Part shown: positions 49,284 to 58,783 of the stretch, piece after piece
Position numbering within the stretch: position 1 is the stretch's first letter
Layout of the letters: each line of letters opens with the position of its first letter
Origin: Methanobrevibacter sp. UBA412
GTDB lineage: Archaea; Methanobacteriota; Methanobacteria; Methanobacteriales; Methanobacteriaceae
Assembly (NCBI GenBank): GCA_002495685.1
Contig: DAGJ01000018.1
Span: forward strand, 1-62,781
Length of the DNA stretch: 62,781 bases
Direction: 5' to 3'
Program-made: the position numbers and the translations under genes
The notes under the pieces: generated by a model
Seen by the model: the letters and a program-made list of their open reading frames with translations, nothing else
Told to the model about the DNA's origin: nothing
The model's database searches: none

Positions 49284-49298
49284 TTATGGGACAGCCCC
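49284..49298 (-). repeat. Right terminal inverted repeat
   Basis: TTATGGGACAGCCCC is the inverted partner of 47286-47300. It is followed directly by the second copy of ATAGTT (49299-49304). Confidence 0.8.
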
Positions 49299-49420
49299 AT
49301 AGTTTAAACTTTTTTTTAACTAATACATTAATTAAATAACTTTTTTCTGAAAAATAATATAAAATAAGCCTTGTTTTAAATTATAAAATATAAAAAATAG
49401 CAACTAAGAAAAAAATAAAA

Positions 49421-49440
49421 AAAGTTAAATATTTAACTTT
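49421..49440 (-). terminator. Palindrome and T-tract overlapping a stop codon
   Basis: AAAGTTAAAT followed by ATTTAACTTT is a perfect 20-bp palindrome that includes the stop codon of the minus-strand gene ending at 49433. On the minus strand it runs into TTTTTTTATTTTTTT, an intrinsic-terminator shape. Confidence 0.5.
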
Positions 49441-49864
49441 GAGGAATGCCTGCATAAGCTTCATGAGCTGTTTGCAAATCCTTTTTAGCTTGTTCTAATC
49501 TTTGATTAACTTCAGAAGAAGGTTTACCCGTAGATAAAGCACTGTCTACTCCATCTAAACTATTTTTAGAACGAACCAATTCAAGTTGAGCATCTGCAAA
49601 TTGTTGTTGAAGAGAATCATTACCAGAAGCATAAACAGCTACCTTAGTAGTATTAAACTGACCTTCCAAATCAGAATAATTAGATCTAAGACTTGCTAAC
49701 TCATCATATTGAGTTCCACTAGATACCCCACCAGTTAAATTACTACTCACTAAGTTAAAACCAATATAAGCAGCTACAACTATTGTAGCAATTATCATTA
49801 TAACGCCAAGAATAGAGATAAGCATCGATGTTGATTTAAATAAATTTAAACGTGACTTTTTCAT
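49433..49864 (-). CDS. Membrane-anchored helical protein of unknown function
   Basis: A 143 aa protein with a basic N-terminus, one hydrophobic segment at residues about 14-40 and a predicted outer domain. That domain is mostly helical (YDELASLRSNYSDLEGQF, then QRLEQAKKDLQTAHEAY), with coiled-coil character and a few N-glycosylation sequons. I recognise no family. AAAGGAGA precedes the ATG. It diverges from mcm. Confidence 0.65.
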   Translation of the reverse strand: MKKSRLNLFKSTSMLISILGVIMIIATIVVAAYIGFNLVSSNLTGGVSSGTQYDELASLRSNYSDLEGQFNTTKVAVYASGNDSLQQQFADAQLELVRSKNSLDGVDSALSTGKPSSEVNQRLEQAKKDLQTAHEAYAGIPQS

Positions 49865-50022
49865 AAAAATCTCCTTTATAAGATAAAATATAAAAAAATA
49901 TTCTACCTAAATAACTATAAAATAATATATCAAAACACATATTTAAATTTAATAAAAAAATTATAATAAAAAAATATAATCTGAAATTTATAAATATAAT
50001 ATTAAATAAATTAGAAATCATT

Positions 50023-52023
50023 ATGAATTCCAGTGAAAAAATAAATTTAACAACCACCAAATTCGAAGAATTTTTCACAACAAAATATAAAGATAAAGTA
50101 TATGATGTTTTAGAAAAATTTCCCGATGAAAAATCACTTATAATTGAATATCCTGAATGGGAAATGTTTGATCCTGATCAAGCGGACTTATTACTTGACA
50201 AACCTGAAGAAGTAATAAATGCTGCTAAAACAGCACTGAAAAATATTGATCCCTTAATGAAAGATGCGGATATTAATATAAGATTTGCACATGTGACAAA
50301 TATAATTCCATTAAAAGTTTTATTAAGTAAATACATAGGAAGTTTTGTATCTGCAGATGGAATTATACGAAAAACAGACGAAATACGTCCCCGTATAGAA
50401 ACTGGAGTATTTGAATGCCGAGGGTGTATGAGGTTACATGAAGTAGAACAGACAAATGATAGACATGTCATGGAACCAAGTTTATGTAGTGATTGTGGTG
50501 GACGATCTTTTAGACTTTTAGAGGGGGAAAGTAAATACATAGACACACAAACAGCACGTATGCAAGAACCATTAGAAAACTTATCAGGAGGAACAGAACC
50601 TAAACAAATGTTGATGGTTCTTGAAGATGATTTAGTTGATAAATTAAATCCTGGAGATAAAGTAAGAATAACTGGAACACTTAAAACATTCAGAGAAGAA
50701 CGTAGCGGAAAATTTAAAAATTATATCTATGTAAATTACATTGAACCATTAGAACAAGAATTTGAAGAATTATCACTTAGCGAAGAAGATGAAAAAGAAA
50801 TTTTAGAATTAAGTAAAGATCCTGACATATACAATAAAATTATCAAATCCACAGCTCCAAGTATTAAAGGATATCGAGAAGTAAAAGAAGCAATAGCATT
50901 ACAACTTTTCGGAGGATCTGCAAAAATCTTAGAAGATGAAACTAGACTACGGGGAGATATACACATTTTAATAGTAGGGGATCCAGGTATAGGAAAATCT
51001 CAAATATTAAAATATGTATCCAAATTAGCTCCTAGAAGTATATATACTAGTGGTAAAGGTACAACAGGTGCTGGATTAACCGCAGCCGCAGTTAGAGATG
51101 AACTTGGAGGATGGTCCCTTGAAGCAGGTGCATTAGTACTTGGGGATCAAGGTAATGTTTGTGTCGACGAATTGGATAAAATGCGAGCTGAAGATAGAAG
51201 TGCACTTCACGAAGCATTAGAACAACAAACTGTAAGTATAGCAAAAGCAGGAATAATGGCAACATTAAACAGTCGTTGTAGTGTACTTGCAGCAGCAAAC
51301 CCAAAATTTGGGCGATTTGACCGATATAAAACAGTAGCAGATCAAATAGATTTACCTTCCCCAATTTTAAGCAGATTCGATTTAATGTTCATCATAGAAG
51401 ATAAACCAAATGTAGAAAACGATAGGGAACTAGCAAAACATATATTAACAATTCATAAAGAGAACAATGTAAATTATGAAATAGAACCAGAATTACTAAG
51501 AAAATATATTGCATATGCACGTAAAAATGCTAACCCAAAATTAACAGATGAAGCAAATGAAGTATTAGAAGAATTTTATGTTAGTATGAGAAGTGGTGCA
51601 GTAGAAGAAGAAGCACCAGTACCAATAACTGCAAGACAATTAGAAGCAATTATCCGTTTAGCAGAAGCTAGTGCTAAAATTAGATTAAAAGAGTATGTGG
51701 AACCTGAAGATGCTGAAAAAGCTATAAAGTTACAACAAGCATGTCTTAAAGAAGTAGGATACGATCCTGAAACAGGGAAAATAGATATTGATAAAGTAGA
51801 AGGCCGTACACCTAAATCAGATCGGGACAAATTACAGGTTGTAATTGAAGTAATTACTGAATTACAATCTGAATTTGAAGGTAATGCTCCAATAAACATT
51901 TTAAAACAAAGAATGTTAGAAGATTATGATGTTGGTGAAGAAAAATTAAATCAAATGATTAAAAATCTTAAATCTAGAGGAGTTATATTCGAACCTAATG
52001 CTGGAAAATTAAAAAAAGTCTAA
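50023..52023 (+). CDS. mcm: Replicative DNA helicase MCM
   Basis: This hexameric 3'-5' helicase unwinds the replication fork. The N-terminal domain has a zinc site, Cys132, Cys135, Cys155 and Cys158. Walker A (GDPGIGKSQ) is at residues 319-327, Walker B is DELDKM, sensor 1 is [10 protein letters not shown], and the arginine finger is in SRFDLMF. A winged-helix C-terminus follows. The 666 aa length is standard for the single archaeal MCM. No GINS or origin gene is next to it, and translation-factor genes follow. Confidence 0.97.
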   Translation: MNSSEKINLTTTKFEEFFTTKYKDKVYDVLEKFPDEKSLIIEYPEWEMFDPDQADLLLDKPEEVINAAKTALKNIDPLMKDADINIRFAHVTNIIPLKVLLSKYIGSFVSADGIIRKTDEIRPRIETGVFECRGCMRLHEVEQTNDRHVMEPSLCSDCGGRSFRLLEGESKYIDTQTARMQEPLENLSGGTEPKQMLMVLEDDLVDKLNPGDKVRITGTLKTFREERSGKFKNYIYVNYIEPLEQEFEELSLSEEDEKEILELSKDPDIYNKIIKSTAPSIKGYREVKEAIALQLFGGSAKILEDETRLRGDIHILIVGDPGIGKSQILKYVSKLAPRSIYTSGKGTTGAGLTAAAVRDELGGWSLEAGALVLGDQGNVCVDELDKMRAEDRSALHEALEQQTVSIAKAGIMATLNSRCSVLAAANPKFGRFDRYKTVADQIDLPSPILSRFDLMFIIEDKPNVENDRELAKHILTIHKENNVNYEIEPELLRKYIAYARKNANPKLTDEANEVLEEFYVSMRSGAVEEEAPVPITARQLEAIIRLAEASAKIRLKEYVEPEDAEKAIKLQQACLKEVGYDPETGKIDIDKVEGRTPKSDRDKLQVVIEVITELQSEFEGNAPINILKQRMLEDYDVGEEKLNQMIKNLKSRGVIFEPNAGKLKKV

Positions 52024-52207
52024 AAAAAATTTTATAAAAAATAAAATTTTATTTATATAATAATTATTTATACAATAGTTTAATATAATATAAAAAACTA
52101 AATTTATATATTATATTTTTATTGATAACTTTTTAAACAAAATATTATTTTTTTTAACAAATTTTTTCATGAAAAATTAAAAATATAGATTAATGGAGAG
52201 ATAAATC

Positions 52208-52615
52208 ATGGATGACTATAATAAATTACTAGATCGTGCAATAGACCAACTACCTCCTGAAGTTTTTGAAACAAAAAGATTCAAAGTACCTAAAGCATAC
52301 AGTGTAATACAAGGAAATCGTACTTTCATACAAAACTTCAAAGATGTAGCTGAAGTATTAAACAGAGACCCTCAACACATATTAAAATTTTTATTACGTG
52401 AATTAGGTACCGCTGGAAACTTAGAAGGTCAAAGAGCAATATTACAAGGAAAATTCAACCATTTCCTTATTAATGAAAGAATAGATGAATATGTGGAAAA
52501 ATATGTTATCTGCCACGAATGTAACAGACCAGATACAAAAATTATTAGAGAAGACCGTATATTCATACTTAAATGTGCAGCTTGTGGTGCAAGAGCACCT
52601 TTAAAACCAATTTAA
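52208..52615 (+). CDS. eif2b: Translation initiation factor 2 subunit beta
   Basis: The beta subunit of aIF2, which delivers initiator tRNA to the 30S subunit. It has an N-terminal helix, the central alpha/beta domain ([25 protein letters not shown]) and a C-terminal zinc ribbon (CHECNRPDT and CAACGARAP). The 135 aa length is typical. GGAGAGAT precedes the ATG. Confidence 0.96.
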   Translation: MDDYNKLLDRAIDQLPPEVFETKRFKVPKAYSVIQGNRTFIQNFKDVAEVLNRDPQHILKFLLRELGTAGNLEGQRAILQGKFNHFLINERIDEYVEKYVICHECNRPDTKIIREDRIFILKCAACGARAPLKPI

Positions 52616-52657
52616 GGAGATAAAATCTCCTATATTAACTTTTTTTAAAAAAAAGTT
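52615..52657 (+). terminator. Hairpin plus A/T palindrome after aIF2-beta
   Basis: AGGAGA-TAAAA-TCTCCT (52615-52631) begins at the stop codon of aIF2-beta. AACTTTTTTT then pairs with AAAAAAAGTT (52637-52657), and another T7 run follows. This is an intrinsic-terminator-like arrangement, although NMD3 follows closely and read-through is possible. Confidence 0.5.
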
Positions 52658-52682
52658 ATCTTTTTTTACTATTTTGATTATT

Positions 52683-53723
52683 ATGTTTTGCCCAGAATGT
52701 GGAAATACCGAAGAACCATTAATCAATGGCGTGTGTAAAAACTGTTTTTTAAAAACATACCAAATGATAAAAATCCCTGAAAATATTGATGTTATAATTT
52801 GTAAACATTGTAATGCTAAACTTTTCCAAGGACAATGGATTGATGAAGAAATACCTGAAGAAGAAATAATTTATAGAGCTATTGAAGATGCTATAAAAAT
52901 TGATGAATTAACTGAAAATCCTATAATTGACTTAGAAATTCTTCAAATGCGTGGAACTATAGCTGAATGTGAAGTAATAGTTAATGGAAACGTGTTAAAC
53001 ACCGATATAAATGAAATTTATAATGTTAATGTTAAATTAAATCATAACGTATGCCCTAATTGCAGTAAAAAAGAATCAGGTTATTATGAAGCAGTAATAC
53101 AATTAAGAGCAGATAATCGAGAAATAAAACAAGAAGAACTTAATAAAATTGAAGGGGTAGTACAACATACAATCAATAAACAAGCCAAAAAAGATAAATT
53201 AGCTTATATTCCCCAAATATTAACCCCTAAAGAAGGGTTTGATTATTATATTGGTTCATATAAAACAGCAAAAAAAATAATTAATAATTTAAAAAATGAA
53301 ATTGGTGGAGAAAGTAAAGAATCTCCAAGATTAATTAGTGAAGATAAATCTACAGGAAAAGGTTTATATCGTATATGGATTTCATTCAGATTACCCGAAT
53401 ACGAAATTGGTGATTTTGTAAAATTTGAGGATAAAATATTAGAAATTACACATATTAGTGGACATAATATTCACTGCGAAAATCTTCAAGACAGAAAAGA
53501 TTTTAATATCCAGTGGAAAAACAGTACTAAAGTAAAATTACTTGAAAAAAATACAAAGGTAAAACAAAGTATTGTTACGGATAAATCTCCTAGTATGATA
53601 CAAATTTTAGATCCTGATGATTATACTACAGTTGATTTAGAAATGAATGATAAATTTAATAACATTAATATTGGTCAAGAAGTAGATACTATTAAATTAG
53701 AAGGCCAAGTTTACTTATTATAA
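52683..53723 (+). CDS. NMD3-related ribosome-associated protein
   Basis: The archaeal homologue of eukaryotic NMD3, the 60S subunit export and maturation adaptor. Four zinc-binding CxxC pairs are visible: CPECGN and CKNC at the N-terminus, CKHC near 38 and CPNC near 126. An OB/SH3-like C-terminal half follows. The length is 346 aa. The ATG at 52683 gives MFCPECG; an upstream TTG is less likely. No ribosome binding site is evident. Confidence 0.88.
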   Translation: MFCPECGNTEEPLINGVCKNCFLKTYQMIKIPENIDVIICKHCNAKLFQGQWIDEEIPEEEIIYRAIEDAIKIDELTENPIIDLEILQMRGTIAECEVIVNGNVLNTDINEIYNVNVKLNHNVCPNCSKKESGYYEAVIQLRADNREIKQEELNKIEGVVQHTINKQAKKDKLAYIPQILTPKEGFDYYIGSYKTAKKIINNLKNEIGGESKESPRLISEDKSTGKGLYRIWISFRLPEYEIGDFVKFEDKILEITHISGHNIHCENLQDRKDFNIQWKNSTKVKLLEKNTKVKQSIVTDKSPSMIQILDPDDYTTVDLEMNDKFNNINIGQEVDTIKLEGQVYLL

Positions 53724-53748
53724 ATGAAAAGAATTTTAGTGATATTTT

Positions 53749-54708
53749 ATGAGTAATCAAGAAAAATTAGAAATAATCCAAAATGGAACACTTGAAATTA
53801 TAGAACCAGAAGAATTAATAGAATTATTTGATAATGAAAAACCAATAGCTTATACTGGTTATGAGCCTTCTGGTAAAATCCATTTAGGTCATGCAATTAC
53901 AATAATGAAATTAAAACAATTACAAAAAATGGGTTTTCATATAAAAATATTACTTGCAGATTATCATGCTTACTTAAATGGAAAAGGTAATCTTGAAGAT
54001 ATTAAAGTTACTGCAGAATATAATAAAAAATGTTTCCAAGCTTTAGGTTTAGACTCTGAAACTGAATATGTTTTAGGTTCTTCATATCAAACTGAACCAG
54101 AATATACTAATAATGTTTACCAATTAGCTACATTAACTACATTAAAAAGAGCTAAACGTAGTATGGATCAAGTTAGTCGTCATGATGACAATCCAAAAGT
54201 TGCTAGTACAATTTATCCACTTATGCAAACCGCAGATATGGCTTATTTGAAAGCAGATGTTGCTTTAGGTGGAATGGAACAAAGAAAAATTCAAATGTTA
54301 GCACGTGAAACATTACCTAAAATAGGGGAAAAAGCTCCTGTTTGTATACATACTCCTTTATTACATGGTACTGATGGTGATGATAAAATGAGTAGTAGTA
54401 AAGGTAACTTTATTGCTGTTGATGATACCCCTAAAGATATTAAGAAGAAAATTAATAAAGGATATTGTCCTAAAGGAGAAATTGAAAATAATCCTATGAT
54501 TGAAATTTGTGAAAACTTTTTATTCCCTAACCAAGAAACTATTAAAATTAGTCGTCCCGAAAAATTTGGTGGAAATTTAGAATTAACTCACGAAGAATTA
54601 ATAAAACAATTTAGTGCTAGTGAATTACATCCTATGGACTTAAAAAATGGTGTTAGTGATTTCTTAATAGAATTTTTAGAACCTGTACGTGAATTCATGG
54701 AAGAATAA
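53749..54708 (+). CDS. tyrS: Tyrosyl-tRNA synthetase
   Basis: A class I aminoacyl-tRNA synthetase for tyrosine. The ATP motif HIGH appears as HLGHA near residue 46, and KMSSSKGN near 213 is the KMSKS loop. [31 protein letters not shown] and [11 protein letters not shown] are characteristic of the archaeal TyrRS. The 319 aa length is normal. It starts 25 bases after the NMD3 stop and is probably in the same transcript. Confidence 0.97.
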   Translation: MSNQEKLEIIQNGTLEIIEPEELIELFDNEKPIAYTGYEPSGKIHLGHAITIMKLKQLQKMGFHIKILLADYHAYLNGKGNLEDIKVTAEYNKKCFQALGLDSETEYVLGSSYQTEPEYTNNVYQLATLTTLKRAKRSMDQVSRHDDNPKVASTIYPLMQTADMAYLKADVALGGMEQRKIQMLARETLPKIGEKAPVCIHTPLLHGTDGDDKMSSSKGNFIAVDDTPKDIKKKINKGYCPKGEIENNPMIEICENFLFPNQETIKISRPEKFGGNLELTHEELIKQFSASELHPMDLKNGVSDFLIEFLEPVREFMEE

Positions 54709-54767
54709 AAAAAAAGTATATTTGGAATAATATAATAATTATTAATTAAAATGTTTGAGTTGATATA

Positions 54768-54968
54768 ATGGATGCTGAAGAATACGAAATGAGATTACCT
54801 AATGGTGTTGGAGAACAAGTCTTAGCACACACTATTGATAAATTTGAAGTTAAATTAAAACAAACTGAATATGGTCCTAAACTTATAGGGACTAAAGAAG
54901 AATTAGAAAAAGCTAAAGATTTTATGACTGATTCAATAAAAAAAAGATTAAAAGAATTAGAAAATTAA
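54768..54968 (+). CDS. Small conserved-looking hypothetical protein
   Basis: A 66 aa charged, soluble protein with an N-terminal beta-like part (EMRLPNGVGEQV) and a Lys/Glu-rich C-terminal helix. It lies 59 bases after tyrS on the same strand, with a TTGAT-type weak site before the ATG. No family recognised; the coding call rests on codon usage and position. Confidence 0.5.
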   Translation: MDAEEYEMRLPNGVGEQVLAHTIDKFEVKLKQTEYGPKLIGTKEELEKAKDFMTDSIKKRLKELEN

Positions 54969-54984
54969 ACATATATTATTTTTC

Positions 54985-55386
54985 TTAACTTTTTCTTTTT
55001 TTAGATATTAAACTGGATATTTCTACACCTATTAAACCACCAAGGAATCCAACTAGTAAGTACATTGGAATATAAGTTAAAAGAAGTAAAAGCACATTTA
55101 ATATAAAATTATATTCTATAGTTACTAAAAGTGTTCCAACAATAACAGAACAGATTCCAGAAATTAATCCCATTAATATTCCATGAATAACTCCTTTTCC
55201 AACATTAGGTTTATTAATATGTGTTGAAAAAATTATAATTCCAATTAACACAAGTAATAATAATAAACCATTAATAGAAAATTGTTGTAACACAAAACTT
55301 AAAATGTAAGATATAATAAATGTTACAATTCCACCAATGCATATTAATTTCCAATCAATTTCATCTATTTCTAAAAAATTTAACAT
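54985..55386 (-). CDS. Four-helix membrane protein (DUF5518-like)
   Basis: A 133 aa protein whose hydrophobic segments cover about residues 15-35, 40-56, 70-95 and 100-125, with small-residue-rich helices and a basic tail (SKKRKS). In style it resembles the protein at 31.4 kb. It lies 39 bases after the thymidylate kinase gene on the same strand. Function unknown. Confidence 0.65.
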   Translation of the reverse strand: MLNFLEIDEIDWKLICIGGIVTFIISYILSFVLQQFSINGLLLLLVLIGIIIFSTHINKPNVGKGVIHGILMGLISGICSVIVGTLLVTIEYNFILNVLLLLLTYIPMYLLVGFLGGLIGVEISSLISKKRKS

Positions 55387-55425
55387 ATGATATTATTCCT
55401 CAATTACAATAATTATTTATTTATC

Positions 55426-56013
55426 TTATCTAATGTTATTTACACAAATATCAAATAATGGTGCAACTGCTTTTTGAATGTCTCTACTTACAAGATTAAC
55501 TCCATTGTTTGCATTGATAATCTTAAAATTATGATTTCTACATAAATTTTCATAGTTACATTGAACTTTAGTTAAAAATTCTTTATTTTCAAATTCATCA
55601 ATTCCAGTTGTTCGTTTAAGACTTTTATCCAAATCGATATTTAAGTATAAAACCATGTCAGGATTTTTAACAAATTTATTAATTTCATATATCCAATCTT
55701 GTGGTTCTTGGTAAGCTAAGCTACTGTAAAATGATCTATCACTTAAGACTATTTTACCCTCTTTTTCATATGATTCAATAGTGTTCATTAATTGCATTCT
55801 ATCTGCTGCAAAAAGTAAACCTAATGTTTTTTGCACATTACTTGTAGTTGAATCTTCATGAGTTAAAATTTCTCTAATTACTTTACCAACAGTTTTATCA
55901 GTAGGTTCCACAACACATTCAACTTTTAAACCATTTTTTTCAAGATAATTTTTTAGTAAATTTATTTGTGTTGATTTACCACTACCATCAATTCCCTCAA
56001 AAACAATATACAT
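55426..56013 (-). CDS. tmk: Thymidylate kinase
   Basis: It phosphorylates dTMP to dTDP. The P-loop FEGIDGSGKSTQ is at residues 4-15, the DR motif is in LSDRSFYSSLAYQ near 92-104, and LYLNIDLDKSLKRT is the lid region. The 195 aa length is normal. It acts downstream of dCTP deaminase in dTTP supply. It diverges from the U32 peptidase gene across a 66-base spacer. Confidence 0.95.
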   Translation of the reverse strand: MYIVFEGIDGSGKSTQINLLKNYLEKNGLKVECVVEPTDKTVGKVIREILTHEDSTTSNVQKTLGLLFAADRMQLMNTIESYEKEGKIVLSDRSFYSSLAYQEPQDWIYEINKFVKNPDMVLYLNIDLDKSLKRTTGIDEFENKEFLTKVQCNYENLCRNHNFKIINANNGVNLVSRDIQKAVAPLFDICVNNIR

Positions 56014-56079
56014 ATAATATAATTTTATAGTTTAAAATATATAAAATAGTTATAGTATAAAAAAATTGGAGTACAACTT

Positions 56080-58752
56080 ATGAAAATACCTGAATTATTA
56101 TCTCCTGTAGGTAATGTAGAACATTTAAAAATTGCGGTTTTAGCTGGTGCAAGTAGTGTATACTTGTCTGGTAAGAATTATGGTGCTAGAAAGTATGCAG
56201 ATAATTTTACAATTGAAGAAATAAATAAAAGTGTGGAATATGCACATATGCATAATGTTAAAGTTTATATTACTGTAAATACTTTAATTAAAGAGGAAGA
56301 ATTAGGGGAATGTTTAAAATATGTTTATGAATTATATTCTTTAGGTGTTGATGGTGTACTTATCCAAGATATAGGTTTAATGAAATTAATTCATGAATTT
56401 ATTCCAGATTTTAATATTCATGCTAGTACACAAATGAATATTGAAAATATAAATGATTTAAAATGGGCGAAAAAAAGTGGTATTAGTCGTGTGGTTTTAC
56501 CTAGAGAATTAACTTTAAATGAATTAAAAGATATGACTCAAGAAGCGCATAAAATAGGATTAGAAGTTGAATTTTTTGTTCATGGAGCTCAATGTTACTC
56601 TTATAGTGGAAGATGTTTATTTAGTAGTTTTATTGGAGGGCGTAGTGGTAATCGTGGTACTTGTGCACAACCATGTAGACAAGCTTATACTTTAACTGCT
56701 GATAGTTGTAATGGTAATTTTTACAAATTAGGAAATAATGATGGAAAATATTTTTTAAGTCCTAAAGATTTAAGTTTATATGGTAAACTAGATGTTTTAA
56801 GTGATATTGGAGTGGATTGTTTAAAAATTGAAGGGCGTATGCGTAATAAAGAATATGTTATGATTACAACTAGTACATATCGTCAATCTTTAAATAAGTT
56901 ACGAAGAAGAAGTAAGGACAAAGAATTCACAACACAAAAAGGTCATGAAGATTTAAGTTTAGTTTTTAATCGAAAATTAAGTACTGGACATTTATTTAAT
57001 AATGAGGATTCTAATAAGATAATGAATATTGATAATCCCAGCCATATTGGATTATATATTGGAAAAATTCAGGAATTTGATAAAGAATCTGGAAAATTTT
57101 TCATACAATTAAACGAAAATTTAATCCATATCCCCCAAAAAGGTGATGGTTTAGTTATTGAAGGAACTCCTTTAAAGAAAGATAGTAAAACTCATACTTA
57201 TGGTTTTGATATTAGTGGAAATCCCCATTTTAAAAAATCTAAAGCTTATTGGAAAAAAAATAGATTAATAAAAGAAAAAGTGGAAGGTAAAGTTCTTATA
57301 GTTCAAAAAGTTAGGGAAAACAAAAAACCTTATATAAACATTGAAAAAGGATGTAAAGTTTATTTAAACAAAAGAAATAGTGTTAATAAAACATTAAAAG
57401 AATTAGAGCATGATTCTCAAAGTCAAGGTTTTAGAAAATCTACACTTCACATAAAATTTAATGTGGATAAAGAAAATTATCCAATAATAAAAGGAACTAT
57501 TAAATTAAGTAATGGTGAACTTGTAACAGTTAAACAAAAAGGATTGAAACCTTGGGAAACAGCTAAAAACCGACCTATTAATGAAAAAACTATAGAAAAA
57601 CAAATCAGCAAAATTAGTGATTTGCCTTATTATTTAGAAACAGTAGAAGTAGGGAGAATAAATAGAAATTTATTTACTCCTATAAGTGATTTGAATCAAT
57701 TAAGAAGAAATTTTTTCAAAAAAGCTGAAGAAAAAATTTTAGGTACATATCTTCCTAAAAATAGGGATCTTAAAAATTCAAAAGAAAAGATTAAGGAATA
57801 TCTTAAAAAAGAGAATCAAATCTCAATAAATAATAAATCAATAGATAAAAACTTAAATGTATACATTAATAATTTAACAGTTTTAGAAAATTTAAATGAA
57901 AATATTTTTAATAATATATATTTTGATATTCCAACAAAAAATAGTAAGTTAATAGATGAACATAAAAGTTTAGATATTAGTTATTGTGTTAATATTATTA
58001 AAGAAGCTAATAGAATTTGTGCTGAAAAAAATTGTAATTTTATTTGGATGTGGCCAAGTATAGTCCATGACGAATTATTTGAAGATTTGGTTAAAGTTTG
58101 TGGAATTCTTTCAAAAGTAAGCACAGTTCCTTCAATAATGATTTCTAATTTAGGGATTGGTGAATACTTAAAGGATAAATTTAAAATTGAAATTTATGGA
58201 ACATATCATTTAAATATTTCTAATAGTGAAAGTGTTAAAAAGTTAAATAATTTCAAATTACTTACTATTTCCCCGGAGTTAAGTAAAAAAGATTTTAAGA
58301 ATATTTTTAATAGTTATAATAAAGAGTTTCCAGTTTTAGAAATTCTTATCCATGGAAATATGGAATCATTAATTAGTAGAAAAAATATTCTTCCACATGA
58401 TATAAAGAATTCCCTTAAAAAATTGGATAATCCAAATAATGAGATTAATAATGTTTACTTAAATGATAAAAATAAGAATAAATATTCTCTTTATCGTCCA
58501 CTTAATGAAGATGGTGTAATGATGTTAAATTATCAAGATTTATGTCTTATTAATGAAGTTGATTTTTTTAAAGATAGTGGTGTTAATAATTTCAGTATAG
58601 ATGCTAGATGGAAAAATATAGATTATGTTAATAATATTGGGAAAATATATAAAGATGCTATTAACCTTGATGATGTTTCTAAAAATAATTTAAATAGTAT
58701 TAAGAAGTATTCTCCTAATATTAGTAGTGGAAATTTTACTCGTGGATTTTAA
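56080..58752 (+). CDS. Long U32-family peptidase (RlhA/TrhP-like)
   Basis: The U32 signature EFFVHGAQCYSYSGRCLFS lies near residues 166-184, followed by RGTCAQPCRQAY and the CLKIEGRMRNKEY segment. U32 proteins in bacteria are linked to hydroxylation of tRNA or 23S rRNA, and some were first described as collagenases. The protein is long (890 aa). Its second half, beyond residue 400, combines an OB-like region and a second barrel-like domain containing WMWPSIVH and SIMISNLG. The substrate is unknown. GGAG precedes the ATG. Confidence 0.85.
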   Translation: MKIPELLSPVGNVEHLKIAVLAGASSVYLSGKNYGARKYADNFTIEEINKSVEYAHMHNVKVYITVNTLIKEEELGECLKYVYELYSLGVDGVLIQDIGLMKLIHEFIPDFNIHASTQMNIENINDLKWAKKSGISRVVLPRELTLNELKDMTQEAHKIGLEVEFFVHGAQCYSYSGRCLFSSFIGGRSGNRGTCAQPCRQAYTLTADSCNGNFYKLGNNDGKYFLSPKDLSLYGKLDVLSDIGVDCLKIEGRMRNKEYVMITTSTYRQSLNKLRRRSKDKEFTTQKGHEDLSLVFNRKLSTGHLFNNEDSNKIMNIDNPSHIGLYIGKIQEFDKESGKFFIQLNENLIHIPQKGDGLVIEGTPLKKDSKTHTYGFDISGNPHFKKSKAYWKKNRLIKEKVEGKVLIVQKVRENKKPYINIEKGCKVYLNKRNSVNKTLKELEHDSQSQGFRKSTLHIKFNVDKENYPIIKGTIKLSNGELVTVKQKGLKPWETAKNRPINEKTIEKQISKISDLPYYLETVEVGRINRNLFTPISDLNQLRRNFFKKAEEKILGTYLPKNRDLKNSKEKIKEYLKKENQISINNKSIDKNLNVYINNLTVLENLNENIFNNIYFDIPTKNSKLIDEHKSLDISYCVNIIKEANRICAEKNCNFIWMWPSIVHDELFEDLVKVCGILSKVSTVPSIMISNLGIGEYLKDKFKIEIYGTYHLNISNSESVKKLNNFKLLTISPELSKKDFKNIFNSYNKEFPVLEILIHGNMESLISRKNILPHDIKNSLKKLDNPNNEINNVYLNDKNKNKYSLYRPLNEDGVMMLNYQDLCLINEVDFFKDSGVNNFSIDARWKNIDYVNNIGKIYKDAINLDDVSKNNLNSIKKYSPNISSGNFTRGF

Positions 58753-58783
58753 ACAGCGATTTAATTATTGTAGGTTATTTATT

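Larger units (their letters stand above)
47286..49298 (+). mobile_element. IS1182-like insertion sequence (decayed, 2013 bp)
   Basis: The element is bounded by 15-bp inverted repeats with one mismatch and a 6-bp duplication, ATAGTT. It carries one transposase gene broken by at least three frameshifts, so it cannot move by itself. The transposase text (VDGTILKANAN, DPESRWMKDK, YNYQVAVDSHNG, LADNAY) fits the IS1182/DDE group. The left flank inside the element (47301-47584) is T-rich, and a CCACAT/ATGTGG hairpin sits near 47465-47485. Bases 49087-49283 are subterminal sequence with no gene. Confidence 0.85.
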
